Source: a virus. Taken from it: a stretch of 25,674 nucleotides of DNA. The notes beneath the pieces were generated by a model. The model ran no database searches. It was not told the DNA's origin and was given only the letters and a program-made list of their open reading frames with translations. The DNA lies in the IMG/VR virus record IMGVR_UViG_3300033149_002371, positions 1 to 25,674 of that record; one strand, given 5' to 3'. Made by a program: the position numbers and the translations under genes. Of this stretch, positions 6,872-14,955 are shown piece after piece. Position 1 is the first letter of the stretch. Each line of letters starts with the position of its first letter.

Positions 6872-8107
6872 ATGCGATTAACGCCGCTAACGCCTGAGGA
6901 CGTTTATAGATTGGTCAGTAAAGCCCTGGCCAATGAGGTGACGCAAATAAACGCGCGCCTATCCAAAGCGGACGGGATGCGCGACCTCAATAAAAAACTC
7001 ATTAATGATGATGTTGTTGGCGTCCGCAACAGTATCGAGAGCCTTAAGCTCAATCTGGCCCTGGCCAAGAGTGACGCCAACACAAGCCAGGATAAGGCCC
7101 TTGGCAAGTTGCGCGGGGAGCTGGACAACATCGATTTGCGCCAGGATATCAGCGTAATTCAAAACCGGGTCCGCCAAATGGGCGCCGGGTTGCTGGAGTT
7201 GGTGCGCCCGGCGGATGCTGTCCAAGGTAGCGCCCTGGATGATGATCGTTTTGATATTTTTCTGGATGAGATCAAGCGCCTTGAGGATTTGATTAGACGC
7301 GCCCGGCCCCAGGCCTACGCCCTAACCAATGGCAACAACGGCGGCGGCGCTGTAGAGATCCAATACGATGGGGTGACGGTTTCAGATTCCGCTACCTGCT
7401 TAAACTTTACCGGGACGGATGTATTGGTGGCGCCTAATCCTGACAACCCGGATTGCCTGGATATCTATATCCCGCCGCCCGCGTTTGCGTTGCAGTTTAT
7501 CAACTGTGCGCCGGGGTTGGTTGAGGTCGGGTTGCTGGTTTCTGAGGTTGCGCTTTCTTGGAGCTGGACGATTGCCGTAGTAATAGACCAGCTTTTAACA
7601 GGCCCCGGCACTTATGCGCCCGTTGCTGATTCTGAGCGCGCCCGCCTGGTGACGCTCTTAAACAACGATCAGACAAACCAGACTTGGACCATAGCGGCTA
7701 AAGACCCGTTGACGGGCCTTACTGATAACGGCAGTTGCTCACTGAGGTTTGGTGCGATCGCATATTTTGGAAAGGGTCCGGTGCCCACAAATGAGGCTGA
7801 GGTTTTAGCCTTTACGCCAACAGGCATTCAGACGGGGCACGGTGGCACCTTAGCGCAGCCAACCAGCGGCGCGCCTCAATATATGATCTATGCGTATCCG
7901 GCCGCCTGGGGCGCATTGGGGACCGTTATTGACCCTCAAACGGGTTTTGAGATCCCGACAGTTCAGGAATCGGACGTTGAAGTAACCAACGTTAACGGCT
8001 ACAAGCTCAATTACTCTGTTTACAGATCATTCCAACAGACCGCCGGGGCGTTTACCTGGACCTTTGCCAGCTCCGGCCCGGTCCAGTTGCCGCCCTCTTT
8101 GCCGTAA
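6872..8107 (+). CDS. Tail fibre-like structural protein with N-terminal coiled coil
   Basis: The 411-residue product starts with about 145 charged helical residues with heptad-like leucine spacing (IESLKLNLALAKSD, LRGELDNIDLRQDISVIQNR), probably a trimeric coiled coil. A glycine linker (NGNNGGG) near residue 153 follows, then VEIQYDGVTVSDSATCLNFT and DVLVAPNPDNPDCLDIYIPP, a beta motif often seen in phage fibres. The C-terminal 200 residues are beta-rich, with an 'ALSWSWTIAVVIDQLLTGPG' stretch that resembles domains in phage tail and fibre proteins. It begins a five-gene cassette between portal and scaffold. Virion location is inferred; the exact tail position is not known. Confidence 0.65.
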   Translation: MRLTPLTPEDVYRLVSKALANEVTQINARLSKADGMRDLNKKLINDDVVGVRNSIESLKLNLALAKSDANTSQDKALGKLRGELDNIDLRQDISVIQNRVRQMGAGLLELVRPADAVQGSALDDDRFDIFLDEIKRLEDLIRRARPQAYALTNGNNGGGAVEIQYDGVTVSDSATCLNFTGTDVLVAPNPDNPDCLDIYIPPPAFALQFINCAPGLVEVGLLVSEVALSWSWTIAVVIDQLLTGPGTYAPVADSERARLVTLLNNDQTNQTWTIAAKDPLTGLTDNGSCSLRFGAIAYFGKGPVPTNEAEVLAFTPTGIQTGHGGTLAQPTSGAPQYMIYAYPAAWGALGTVIDPQTGFEIPTVQESDVEVTNVNGYKLNYSVYRSFQQTAGAFTWTFASSGPVQLPPSLP

Positions 8108-8118
8108 GGATACAGCCA

Positions 8119-8379
8119 ATGCCAAACCCGGAAAATCTGGATAATACTATTGCCGCGCCTGATAAGGGTTTTTTGTTGGTCGCTGCAAAACCCGTGAGAA
8201 TGTCGCGCCAAGAATATTGTATTTATAGAGGATGGGAATTACCCGCTAATGAATGGGGCGCCGATATCGGCTATCTAATGGAGTACGAAAGCGCCGGGGA
8301 GAAAAACCACCCGGACCATGCCGCTTATATATCCTGGTTGCCTGAGTTTGTTTATCAGCGCGCTTTTGTGGTGGCTTAA
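8119..8379 (+). CDS. Small conserved-type phage protein in fibre cassette
   Basis: The 86-residue product contains MSRQEYCIYRGWELPANEW, then GYLMEYES and NHPDHAAYISWLPEFVYQRA. The 'GYL.EY.....NHP.H..YISW.P..VF..A' pattern recurs in small phage proteins of unknown function, often encoded near tail genes; I recall it but cannot name a family. There is no membrane span. It lies 11 bases after the upstream gene, with AAGGA upstream, and its stop directly abuts the next ATG, so it is part of the fibre operon. A chaperone or small virion component is a guess. Confidence 0.65.
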   Translation: MPNPENLDNTIAAPDKGFLLVAAKPVRMSRQEYCIYRGWELPANEWGADIGYLMEYESAGEKNHPDHAAYISWLPEFVYQRAFVVA

Positions 8380-8976
8380 ATGGCACGCTATACAAATATC
8401 AATGCCGCCGTCCCCCCGGTTCAGGGTGGCCAGGTTCCGCTGTCGTCGTATATTGGCCCCGGTAATGTGGATCTGGATGAGTACCCAACCCATCTAGCAA
8501 ACTTTGCCCTGGGTGGCCTGCAAACGTTCGACAGTCCCGGCGACCGCAATTTGCTCCCCCCAGCGTTTAGAACTGAGGGCATGTTGGCTTATGTTGAATC
8601 CGACAAAAACTATTACCGCTTAGACGCCGATTTGATTACCTGGTTGTTGTTGTTGCAGACCGGGCAAAGTGTGGCTAATTTTATCCGCCGCCCGTTTCAG
8701 AATGAGATACAGCTAGTTTTTGACAATATCCCCGGCGCTCCTTTGGTGCAGGTATACGAACAGAGCGCCGCCGTATTCCGGCCCGCGCTTTACTCAGATT
8801 TAGATAGCTTGGTTTATGGACTCAGTGAATACAACCAGTCAAATGTTGCCGCTGAGCGTATGACAAGTCACGAACAGGCCGCGCCCGCTTATGAGGTTTT
8901 ATATTTGGCGACCCAGGCCCAACTAATTATCAATTTTGACAGCCCTCGCAGCGGTACCGCCGTCCTCAGCTTCTAA
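8380..8976 (+). CDS. Tail/fibre-associated structural protein
   Basis: The ATG at 8380 directly follows the previous stop (TAAATG), so translation is probably coupled. The 198-residue product has a proline/glycine-rich N-terminus and a middle 'MLAYVESDKNYYRLDADLIT' motif, commonly found in phage tail and fibre proteins as a short beta module describing a value to be displayed. It continues with beta-rich sequence through YEQSAAVFRPALYSDLDSLV. There is no signal peptide or membrane span. Its place between two fibre-like genes supports a virion role as a fibre adaptor or spike part; that is inferred. Confidence 0.6.
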   Translation: MARYTNINAAVPPVQGGQVPLSSYIGPGNVDLDEYPTHLANFALGGLQTFDSPGDRNLLPPAFRTEGMLAYVESDKNYYRLDADLITWLLLLQTGQSVANFIRRPFQNEIQLVFDNIPGAPLVQVYEQSAAVFRPALYSDLDSLVYGLSEYNQSNVAAERMTSHEQAAPAYEVLYLATQAQLIINFDSPRSGTAVLSF

Positions 8977-8987
8977 GGAATAGAACA

Positions 8988-11504
8988 ATGGTAAACTTTC
9001 CAGTAACTCCAGATACTCAAACCACGTTGCTGGAGGAAACCAATATTGCGCGCTCCCCGTTAACGTCAACGATTGATTCCCTGGACGGGCCGGGCGCGAC
9101 TTTCGATGTAGACAGCGGCGCCGCGTTCCCTAATAACAATTTTTTGGTAACGGTGTCGGCTGAAATACTATTGATCAGCAGCCGGGCGGCTAACGTGTTG
9201 ACCATTGCGGAGCGCGGGGCGGAGGGGACCATTGTTGTAACCCACGCGCCGGGGGAGCAAGTGGGCAACACCTACACCGCCGGATCACGCCAGATTACCA
9301 AACAGGCCCAGATAGACCACCAAAACTATCTATTTAATCTTAAGGGTAAGGCTATAAGCCGGACCATAACAGACCCCACGCCCCTTACTCCGGCGCTTTA
9401 TGACCAATACATTGTGCCCACTGGCGCCGTGAATGATTGGGCCGGGCAGGATGGCACCTTGGCTTATTGGGACGGCTCCGCCTGGTCGTTTATCACGCCC
9501 ATCGATGGGGACCGCCTTTACTGCCTGGAGGATAGCGATATATTAAAGAGCCAGGGCGGCGCCTGGGTGGTTGATCAGCCTATACCCGTCTACGACTCAA
9601 CATTGTCTTGGGTTGCGGGCTCGGTGATCCTCCAGGGCGGGGAGCTGTGGCGCATTGTTGCGGCGCTGCCTGAGGGGACCGCGTTTGATGGTGAAAACCC
9701 GGCGCAATTTGTCCCGCTTACGGGTACCCAGGCAAACCAGCCGATAGGGGATTGGGCGCAGTTGACATATTATGTCGCTGGCGCGGTTCTAATCGACACA
9801 ACCACGGGCCTCGCTTATCGAGCCATAAACACCCACACAAGCCCAGGCGCCGGGGATCTATTGGATGACGCCGCCAACTGGGAGCCAATAACAGCCAAAT
9901 ATAGAGGGGATTGGGATACCCGCGAGGATTACCGGGGCGCCGATGTTGTCCAATTTGCTCAGCAATTTTACCGCGCCAATATTGCGATTGCGCCAGGCGG
10001 GAACGATCCAGTAACGCCGCCCAATGATTGGGGGCAAGTGTCCGGCGCCGTGTTTACGGATGATGTTTTTAGGGTCCTGGATGATGCGGACAATACCAAA
10101 CAATACGCCCTTGAGTTGGCTGGGTTCACTACTGGCCAGACGCGCACCACGACTCCGGCGGATCGTGATATGGATTTGGGCCGCGTTGCGGATGATTACA
10201 TTGTTGGCGCTAATTATGACGCTGGTGATTTGTGTTTGTTTGTTAGTGGTATTTATCAAGCTAACCAGCAGATCCTAAACGCCCCCACCTTTAATGCCGC
10301 TGATTGGACCCTATTGAGCAACCCGGCAGTTGTGACCGCGCCAGGGCGTCAAGCGCTGCGCGTGACGGGTTCCGCGACTATCCCGGACCTAGTGGCCGAA
10401 TCCTCCCCCATTATCATATGCGACAACGGCGCCACGCCAATGACGCTAACCATGCCGGAATTGACGCCCACTAATCCCCTGGGCAATCATTGGACCGTTA
10501 TACAAGTCGGCACCGGGTTAGTCAGTGTGGCGGGTGTAAATGCTAACGTTATCCTGGACGGCATAGCAGGCCCCACCCCGGCGGATCTCAGCGCGGCGCG
10601 GGAAATATACGATTGGTATATGACCGTAGACAACGGCAACACCTGGGAGAGTTCAGACAGCGCCACGGCGCTTAATGATTTAACTGATGTAGACGCTCCG
10701 GCGCCCGCTGATGGTGAGGTTTTAAGATGGGTTGCGACCAATGGCCTCTGGGAGCCGTCGGAAATTGAAACTGCAAACAGGTTTCAGTCTCTTACTTCAT
10801 TCGCTATAACATTAAACGCTTGGTATAAAGTAGCGGGTGGCGCGTTGGTGCAAGGGACAATAAAGGCGGGTTTTGATTGGTTTGAAACTGGCGCAGGTAA
10901 TGAGCAAGAAATAACTATAGATGTTAGCGGAAATGATGTCCTGGCATCAATCAATGTGGTTTCTGCAAATGCAAATAATGTATTTAATGCGGTTCGTTAT
11001 ATTGAGCAAGGCAATTCTGAGTTTGCACTTGAATTTAGAGCGGCCGTGACGGGCGTAATCGACCGCCAATCATACCAAGGGGATTTGAATTATTACGATG
11101 ATTTAGCATCTCTGCAAACGTTAACCCCAACCGTTGGGGGCACTAACTTAGGCCAGGTTGATATTATAGAATCAATAGGTAATGGCGTTGGCCCTTGGGT
11201 TAACGTTTTATTGATAGGAACAACTATAGGTACGTTTAGGACTAGGCTAATTGGTACACATACAGTACAGATGGAAATGCGCATTAATAAATCAGGCTCC
11301 TATATAGGAGGTGGCCCGGTTGGTCAAATAGACCTAGCTCACCGACCTATAACAGGTAGCGCAATGCCGATATTTTTAGCGGGTCATAAGTCTGGCCAGG
11401 ATGGTGATTTTTCTAGAATTTCTATTGCTGGCGATGGAACAGTGACTGTTTTAAATAACGGTAGCACGCAAGATATGACTTGTTTAGCAACTTGGAACAA
11501 ATAG
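8988..11504 (+). CDS. Large modular tail fibre / receptor-binding protein
   Basis: The 838-residue product is a mosaic of beta modules. Residues about 136-182 match the DUF2793 pattern of phage tail proteins (YIVPTGAVNDWAGQDGTLAY, WDGSAWSFITPIDGDRLYC). Four segments at about 201-245, 256-301, 305-353 and 410-444 have the 'Y..G..V...G.lY.A.......P....W' layout of small carbohydrate-binding (CBM5/12-like) modules. Residues 561-590 carry ALNDLTDVDAPAPADGEVLR, a linker repeat found in fibres. The last 250 residues are an AT-rich, probably receptor-binding tip. It would bind host surface glycans; the receptor cannot be told. ATG has AAGGAAT upstream. The next gene starts six bases later. Confidence 0.8.
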   Translation: MVNFPVTPDTQTTLLEETNIARSPLTSTIDSLDGPGATFDVDSGAAFPNNNFLVTVSAEILLISSRAANVLTIAERGAEGTIVVTHAPGEQVGNTYTAGSRQITKQAQIDHQNYLFNLKGKAISRTITDPTPLTPALYDQYIVPTGAVNDWAGQDGTLAYWDGSAWSFITPIDGDRLYCLEDSDILKSQGGAWVVDQPIPVYDSTLSWVAGSVILQGGELWRIVAALPEGTAFDGENPAQFVPLTGTQANQPIGDWAQLTYYVAGAVLIDTTTGLAYRAINTHTSPGAGDLLDDAANWEPITAKYRGDWDTREDYRGADVVQFAQQFYRANIAIAPGGNDPVTPPNDWGQVSGAVFTDDVFRVLDDADNTKQYALELAGFTTGQTRTTTPADRDMDLGRVADDYIVGANYDAGDLCLFVSGIYQANQQILNAPTFNAADWTLLSNPAVVTAPGRQALRVTGSATIPDLVAESSPIIICDNGATPMTLTMPELTPTNPLGNHWTVIQVGTGLVSVAGVNANVILDGIAGPTPADLSAAREIYDWYMTVDNGNTWESSDSATALNDLTDVDAPAPADGEVLRWVATNGLWEPSEIETANRFQSLTSFAITLNAWYKVAGGALVQGTIKAGFDWFETGAGNEQEITIDVSGNDVLASINVVSANANNVFNAVRYIEQGNSEFALEFRAAVTGVIDRQSYQGDLNYYDDLASLQTLTPTVGGTNLGQVDIIESIGNGVGPWVNVLLIGTTIGTFRTRLIGTHTVQMEMRINKSGSYIGGGPVGQIDLAHRPITGSAMPIFLAGHKSGQDGDFSRISIAGDGTVTVLNNGSTQDMTCLATWNK

Positions 11505-11510
11505 GGGTAA

Positions 11511-12284
11511 ATGATGGGAATATCAACGCCGCCAACAGCGGCAGAAATTGAAGCAAAAGCTAGGGCGATTTGTATTTTTCTTGGGTTAGATCCTGATAGA
11601 GATGAGGGCTCTGGTATTATTCTGTGGGAGACTTATGCTAACACCTCTGAGACTGATTTAATAAATTTTAATGATAATTGGTTAAACCAAAAACCTGTAT
11701 TAATCAATATTTCTGATATATCGGATCAAGTGACGATTGTCGCTGATGGTATGGTACTTAAGCGCGAAGCGGGCGCGGGTCCCCAGGGTCAGGACTATAT
11801 AATTGATTATTTAACGTTAAATGATCTAGAGCAGGTATCTATTCCAGTAACGCCCGTTGATGGTGAGGTGCTAACGTATGACTCCGGCGGCGGTGGTTGG
11901 TTGGCTAAACCTCCGGCGCTCCCTGAGTTCTATTATCAAGAGGGGGATTTAATTGACGTTCCCGCCGCCTGGACGGATGTATTAACGCTTAATTTCAACG
12001 TGATTACCGCCGCAACTTTTAGAGTTGATCTAAATTTTGCCTGGACTCTGGCGAGTGTTAGCCAAAGTGCTGAGTTCCGTTATCGGGTAGACGGCGGCGC
12101 CTGGCGTGAATGGTCCCAGGAGCCCAAGGATACAAGCAACGTGCAGCCCTTTAGTTATTCCGCCCCGGATGATTTAACGGCGGGCGCGCATGTTATAGAG
12201 CTGGAGGCGCAAAAAGCGGGGGGCGGCCAGCAAATGGATATAACCAGCGCTAATATAATGGTGACAGCGGCGGCCTATCTTTAG
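11511..12284 (+). CDS. Tail fibre-like protein, second receptor-binding candidate
   Basis: The product is 257 residues (two adjacent ATGs, 11511 and 11514; GGGG lies just upstream). Residues 1-80 are helical and encoded by AT-rich DNA. A short GAGPQGQ segment leads to LNDLEQVSIPVTPVDGEVLT, the same 'L.DL..V..P...GEVL.Y' linker as in the large fibre gene upstream. The C-terminal 120 residues form a beta-sandwich-like domain (FRVDLNFAWTLASVSQSAEF, ITSANIMVTAAAYL) that resembles the distal domain of short fibres. It closes the fibre cassette; a weak stem-loop follows its stop. Confidence 0.65.
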   Translation: MMGISTPPTAAEIEAKARAICIFLGLDPDRDEGSGIILWETYANTSETDLINFNDNWLNQKPVLINISDISDQVTIVADGMVLKREAGAGPQGQDYIIDYLTLNDLEQVSIPVTPVDGEVLTYDSGGGGWLAKPPALPEFYYQEGDLIDVPAAWTDVLTLNFNVITAATFRVDLNFAWTLASVSQSAEFRYRVDGGAWREWSQEPKDTSNVQPFSYSAPDDLTAGAHVIELEAQKAGGGQQMDITSANIMVTAAAYL

Positions 12285-12300
12285 CGCCTGGCGCTTTATT
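12283..12300 (+). terminator. Weak stem-loop after the fibre cassette
   Basis: AGCGC-CTG-GCGCT (12283-12295) is followed by TTTATT. The stem is only five base pairs and the U-tract is short, so any termination would be partial. Confidence 0.3.
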
Positions 12301-12315
12301 GTGCTAAAACTACAC

Positions 12316-12335
12316 GGCGCCCCATTTTGGGCGCC
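12316..12335 (+). promoter_or_regulatory. Strong GC hairpin in the scaffold leader
   Basis: GGCGCCC and GGGCGCC are perfect inverted arms around the six-base loop CATTTT. No U-tract follows, so this is not a normal terminator. It ends 22 bases before the scaffold ATG and could protect the transcript end or tune scaffold expression. The GTAGGGA ribosome site stays free. Confidence 0.45.
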
Positions 12336-12357
12336 ATTCTGATGGAGTAGGGAACAA

Positions 12358-13296
12358 ATGCCAGGTAATGAACAAGATCCACAATCAGTAATCCAGCCAA
12401 CCGACACGGAAGCGGGCGCGATAGCTCCGGCCGCCATCGATCCCGGCGCCATCGATCCCGGCGCCATCGATCCCTGCGCCATCGATCCCGGCGCCATCGA
12501 TCCAGCCGGCACAGATCCAGCCGGCACAGATCCAGCCGGCACAGATCCAGCCGGCACAGATCCAGCCGGCACAGATCCAGCCGGCACAGATCCCGGCGCC
12601 ATAGATCCCGCCGCCATCGATCCCGGCGCGCCAGCGGGTGAGGAGGGCCAAGCCGTCCCTCATAGCCGATTTAATCAGGTTTATTATCAAAAAAAGCAGC
12701 TGGAAAAGGAGGTTGAGCAGTTAAAGGCCCAACAGCAGGACAAAGCAGTAGAACGCCAGGTGATGCAGGCCCAAGAGGGTAAGCCCAAGCTGGAAGACTT
12801 TGATTATGATGATGAGAAATTCCAGGATGCCCTGGTTGATTTCAAGTTGGATCAGCGCGACAAGGTACGCCAGCAGCAGCAAGTAAACCAGCAACAAGAA
12901 AAGAGCCTAACAGCCTTTAAAGACAAACAAGCGCCATACATGCAAGCTAACCCAGGTTATCAGCAGTTAACCCAGGCGGCGGATGCGGCGGGCGTTATCT
13001 TTGAGGAGAAATTGGCCGGGGTGATCCTTAAGAGTGAGGCGGGATTGCAGATACACCACCACCTATTGGCCAACCCGGAAAAGCTGGAGCGTTTTAATAA
13101 CGGTAACTTTGCGGACACAATGCGGGAGATCATCCAGTTGGAGAGCAATTTTAAGCCCGGCAAGCGCAAAACCAGCGCCCCGGCGCCTATCCAGCCGGGT
13201 AACGGTGGCGGCGGTATAGCGCCAGTGCCTAACGGCGCAACATTAAGCCCTGATGCCTACTACAAGCAACGGATGGCCGAAAAAAAGGCCCGTTAA
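12358..13296 (+). CDS. Scaffolding protein, P22 gp8-like
   Basis: Scaffold directs coat assembly into proheads and then leaves. The 312-residue length is close to P22 gp8 (303). Evidence is position (between portal and coat), strongly helical and polar content, and architecture. Residues 20-90 are a low-complexity run of pentapeptides (GAIDP/AGTDP). Residues 103-200 are Gln/Lys/Glu-rich helix (YYQKKQLEKEVEQLKAQQQD). The basic end (YYKQRMAEKKAR) fits the positively charged C-terminal hairpin by which gp8 binds coat. No sequence signature alone would prove the call. In P22, portal-scaffold-coat are contiguous; here fibre genes lie before it and an accessory module after it. Confidence 0.75.
   Translation: MPGNEQDPQSVIQPTDTEAGAIAPAAIDPGAIDPGAIDPCAIDPGAIDPAGTDPAGTDPAGTDPAGTDPAGTDPAGTDPGAIDPAAIDPGAPAGEEGQAVPHSRFNQVYYQKKQLEKEVEQLKAQQQDKAVERQVMQAQEGKPKLEDFDYDDEKFQDALVDFKLDQRDKVRQQQQVNQQQEKSLTAFKDKQAPYMQANPGYQQLTQAADAAGVIFEEKLAGVILKSEAGLQIHHHLLANPEKLERFNNGNFADTMREIIQLESNFKPGKRKTSAPAPIQPGNGGGGIAPVPNGATLSPDAYYKQRMAEKKAR
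12427..12621 (+). repeat. Thirteen 15-bp tandem repeats inside the scaffold gene
   Basis: Five units of the type CCCGGCGCCATCGAT (12427-12501, slightly varied) are followed by six identical units CCAGCCGGCACAGAT (12502-12591) and two more of the first type (12592-12621). They encode in-frame pentapeptides (G/A-A-I-D-P and A-G-T-D-P). One first-type unit (12472-12486) has T for G and gives a cysteine. Identity of the six central copies implies recent expansion by slippage or unequal exchange. Confidence 0.95.
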
Positions 13297-13859
13297 GCAA
13301 CTAGGGCTTCCAGGGCGGCAATCTGAGCGCGTTTAATGTTGCGCTCTATTTTGTCGATCAGGGTCGCTTGTGTGTCGAGTTCGGCGGCGTCCGTTTCGGC
13401 GTTTTGATCCCAGCCGTCCGGCCTAATAATGGCCAGCCAGCCCCAGGTTATCTCCTGGTGGTCCTTAGTGATTTCCCGGCATTCTGTTAGCGCCGCCTCT
13501 ATGGTGGCGTCTATCGTGTTGATCTGTACGCCTTTGGCCTGGTATGAGGCGCTTTCTAGGTCGCACTGTTTGCCATTGTCGCAATAGGAAAAGGCCACCA
13601 CTTGCCAATTCCATAGCCGTTCGGTGATCTCTTTGCTGATTAGCTCATAATTTGCGTCTAGCATAGCAATAGCGCGCCCGGCCCCGTTTATCTGGGTATT
13701 GGGTACGCCGCCCGCATCATTGCCCAACAGGTCACAATAAAAAATAGTTGTCCCTGGCATCATGGCGCGGAGCGTTTTGATGTAGCGGCTATGGGCAAGG
13801 TCTAAGCCCTTGCGGGCTTTGCGGGGTTTCTTTTGTTTGCGGGCCGTCCCTTTTGGCAT
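13293..13859 (-). CDS. Hypothetical protein (188 aa), last gene of leftward operon
   Basis: The product starts with a very basic stretch (MPKGTARKQKKPRKARKG), which could bind nucleic acid. A mixed alpha/beta domain follows, with PGTTIFYCDLLGNDAGG, a cysteine pair at YCDNGKQCDLE and a tryptophan-rich ITWGWLAIIRPDGWD. The end is helical (LIDKIERNIKRAQIAALEAL). I recognise no family. AAGGAAAA precedes the start. The gene is convergent with the scaffold gene: both stops use the same TTAA at 13293-13296, leaving no intergenic base. It closes a run of seven leftward genes. Confidence 0.65.
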   Translation of the reverse strand: MPKGTARKQKKPRKARKGLDLAHSRYIKTLRAMMPGTTIFYCDLLGNDAGGVPNTQINGAGRAIAMLDANYELISKEITERLWNWQVVAFSYCDNGKQCDLESASYQAKGVQINTIDATIEAALTECREITKDHQEITWGWLAIIRPDGWDQNAETDAAELDTQATLIDKIERNIKRAQIAALEALVA

Positions 13860-13872
13860 TGTCGTGTTTTCC

Positions 13873-14163
13873 TTAGTGGTTGGCCAGCTGAGTCTCTAGC
13901 CTGGCTATTTCGTTATTGGCTGCATCGATAAGCTTGTTGGCGGTAGTCTTTGTCTTTTTCAGCTCCTTCTCCAGCTCACTTATGCGGTCAAGTGCTCGAC
14001 TGGCAACATCAATACAGCAAATTTCAGCGAAGCCTTCTCCGCCGCCTGCATACTCATAAGCAACATCAAATACAGGGTTGTCGAGGTCTTCCGGCGTGTA
14101 GCTGGCCAAGGTTTCAAGCTGATAGGTAAGGTTTTCGTTTGGCGTCATAACTTGATCTGACAT
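13873..14163 (-). CDS. Hypothetical coiled-coil protein (96 aa)
   Basis: The product has an acidic N-terminal half (YTPEDLDNPVFDVAYEYAGG, then FAEICCIDVASRALDR) and a C-terminal coiled coil of about 40 residues (ISELEKELKKTKTTANKLID, ARLETQL). The start is preceded by AAGGAAAAC, the same upstream block (TGTTTTCCTTA on the plus strand) as the next gene in the operon, suggesting copied expression signals. No family was recognised. The gap to the downstream gene is only 13 bases. Confidence 0.6.
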   Translation of the reverse strand: MSDQVMTPNENLTYQLETLASYTPEDLDNPVFDVAYEYAGGGEGFAEICCIDVASRALDRISELEKELKKTKTTANKLIDAANNEIARLETQLANH

Positions 14164-14287
14164 TGAAATGTTTTCCTTAAAAGTGGCCCTTCATTTTCAC
14201 GCTATAGCCGAAAACAAAGTGCAAGGTGTGATTAAAACCCCGAAAAGCGGGCGGCAGATACCGGCGCCGCTGGCTTCTCAGGAAAAT

Positions 14288-14545
14288 TCAAACGGGCGTG
14301 GTTACTTCGTGTTTCTTGCAGATTTCATCGAACTCATTTTTCTCGATGATCTCAGTTTGAGTTAGTTTCACCTCAATTCGCGGGCCACTTTGGCACTTGA
14401 CTAGGTAGTGTTCGTATTCGCCGTCTTGGCGGCACATTTGCTCGTCAACGACTATTGCAGAATCGAGAATTGATAGCAGTTGCTGTGCTTGCTCAATGTT
14501 TTTCAGTGCGTACATTTTGTGTCCAATTTCAGCTGTAATTGTCAT
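14288..14545 (-). CDS. Hypothetical protein (85 aa) in leftward operon
   Basis: The product is small, acidic and soluble: an N-terminal helix (NIEQAQQLLSILDSAIVVDE), then a beta-strand pair (YEHYLVKCQSGPRIEVKLTQ) and a charged helical end. GAGAGC precedes the ATG as a weak ribosome site. The 124 bases to the downstream gene hold no gene that I can support. Function is unknown; its setting suggests an accessory or host-interaction gene rather than virion structure. Confidence 0.6.
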   Translation of the reverse strand: MTITAEIGHKMYALKNIEQAQQLLSILDSAIVVDEQMCRQDGEYEHYLVKCQSGPRIEVKLTQTEIIEKNEFDEICKKHEVTTPV

Positions 14546-14602
14546 GTTTCTGCTCTCTAAGTTAGGTAGTTAAAGGGTTGTAAGGAAAATTCACTAAACT
14601 AA

Positions 14603-14955
14603 TTAGATGCCTACCAGGATGCTGGGCGGCCGGGCTAATTCTTTATCAGTTGGCCGCCATAGGTGTAAGCAGTTCGGGTGATTGTTTATATATTCACTTT
14701 CTGGCGGGTGATATTGCACGACGCAATCTTCCGGCCCCCAAAACTTTGCTTTAAAGGCGCACATTTCTTGCCAGGTTGGTACCGTGCAGCTGGAAACGCT
14801 AACATGCTCCCAACCCTCCCCGTCCGAGGCAATAACGGCCATTCTCTGCCCTTCAACATCAAATAGGAATAGGCCATTGTTTCCGTCTTGACTACAAGAG
14901 GCCAAGAGGCCAAGGGGCCCTCAGTTACTCTGTTTTCCTCGGGTACTTTAAACAT
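14603..14955 (-). pseudogene. DUF7694-type phage protein, broken by an 8-bp duplication
   Basis: The C-terminal part, read from about 14905, contains MAVIASDGEGWEHVSVSSCT, then PTWQEMCAFKAKFWG and VVQYHPPESEYINNHPNCLH followed by LWRP. I recognise this as the DUF7694 family of small phage proteins of unknown function. The expected N-terminus, MFKVPEENRVTEGPLAS from the ATG at 14955, lies in another frame. The sequence at the joint is a tandem repeat of AAGAGGCC (14896-14911). Removing one copy restores one continuous 114-residue frame, ...EGPLASCSQDGNNGLF..., a normal length for the family. A TTG at 14905 could start a truncated protein. The ATG overlaps the stop of the upstream micro-gene. 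Confidence 0.75.
14896..14914. repeat. Frame-breaking 8-bp tandem duplication
   Basis: AAGAGGCC stands twice (14896-14903 and 14904-14911) and AAG of a third copy follows. The extra eight bases shift the reading frame of the DUF7694-type gene. Such short tandem copies arise by polymerase slippage; in a draft genome an assembly or read error is also possible. Confidence 0.85.

Noticed and set aside
12174-12690. Two leftward frames made of short repeated peptides
   Set aside because: They are shadows of the 15-bp repeats, whose length keeps all frames open; no ribosome site or normal protein composition.
14603-14955. Programmed ribosomal frameshift in the DUF7694-type gene
   Set aside because: No slippery heptamer is present, and the exact 8-bp tandem duplication explains the frame change more simply.
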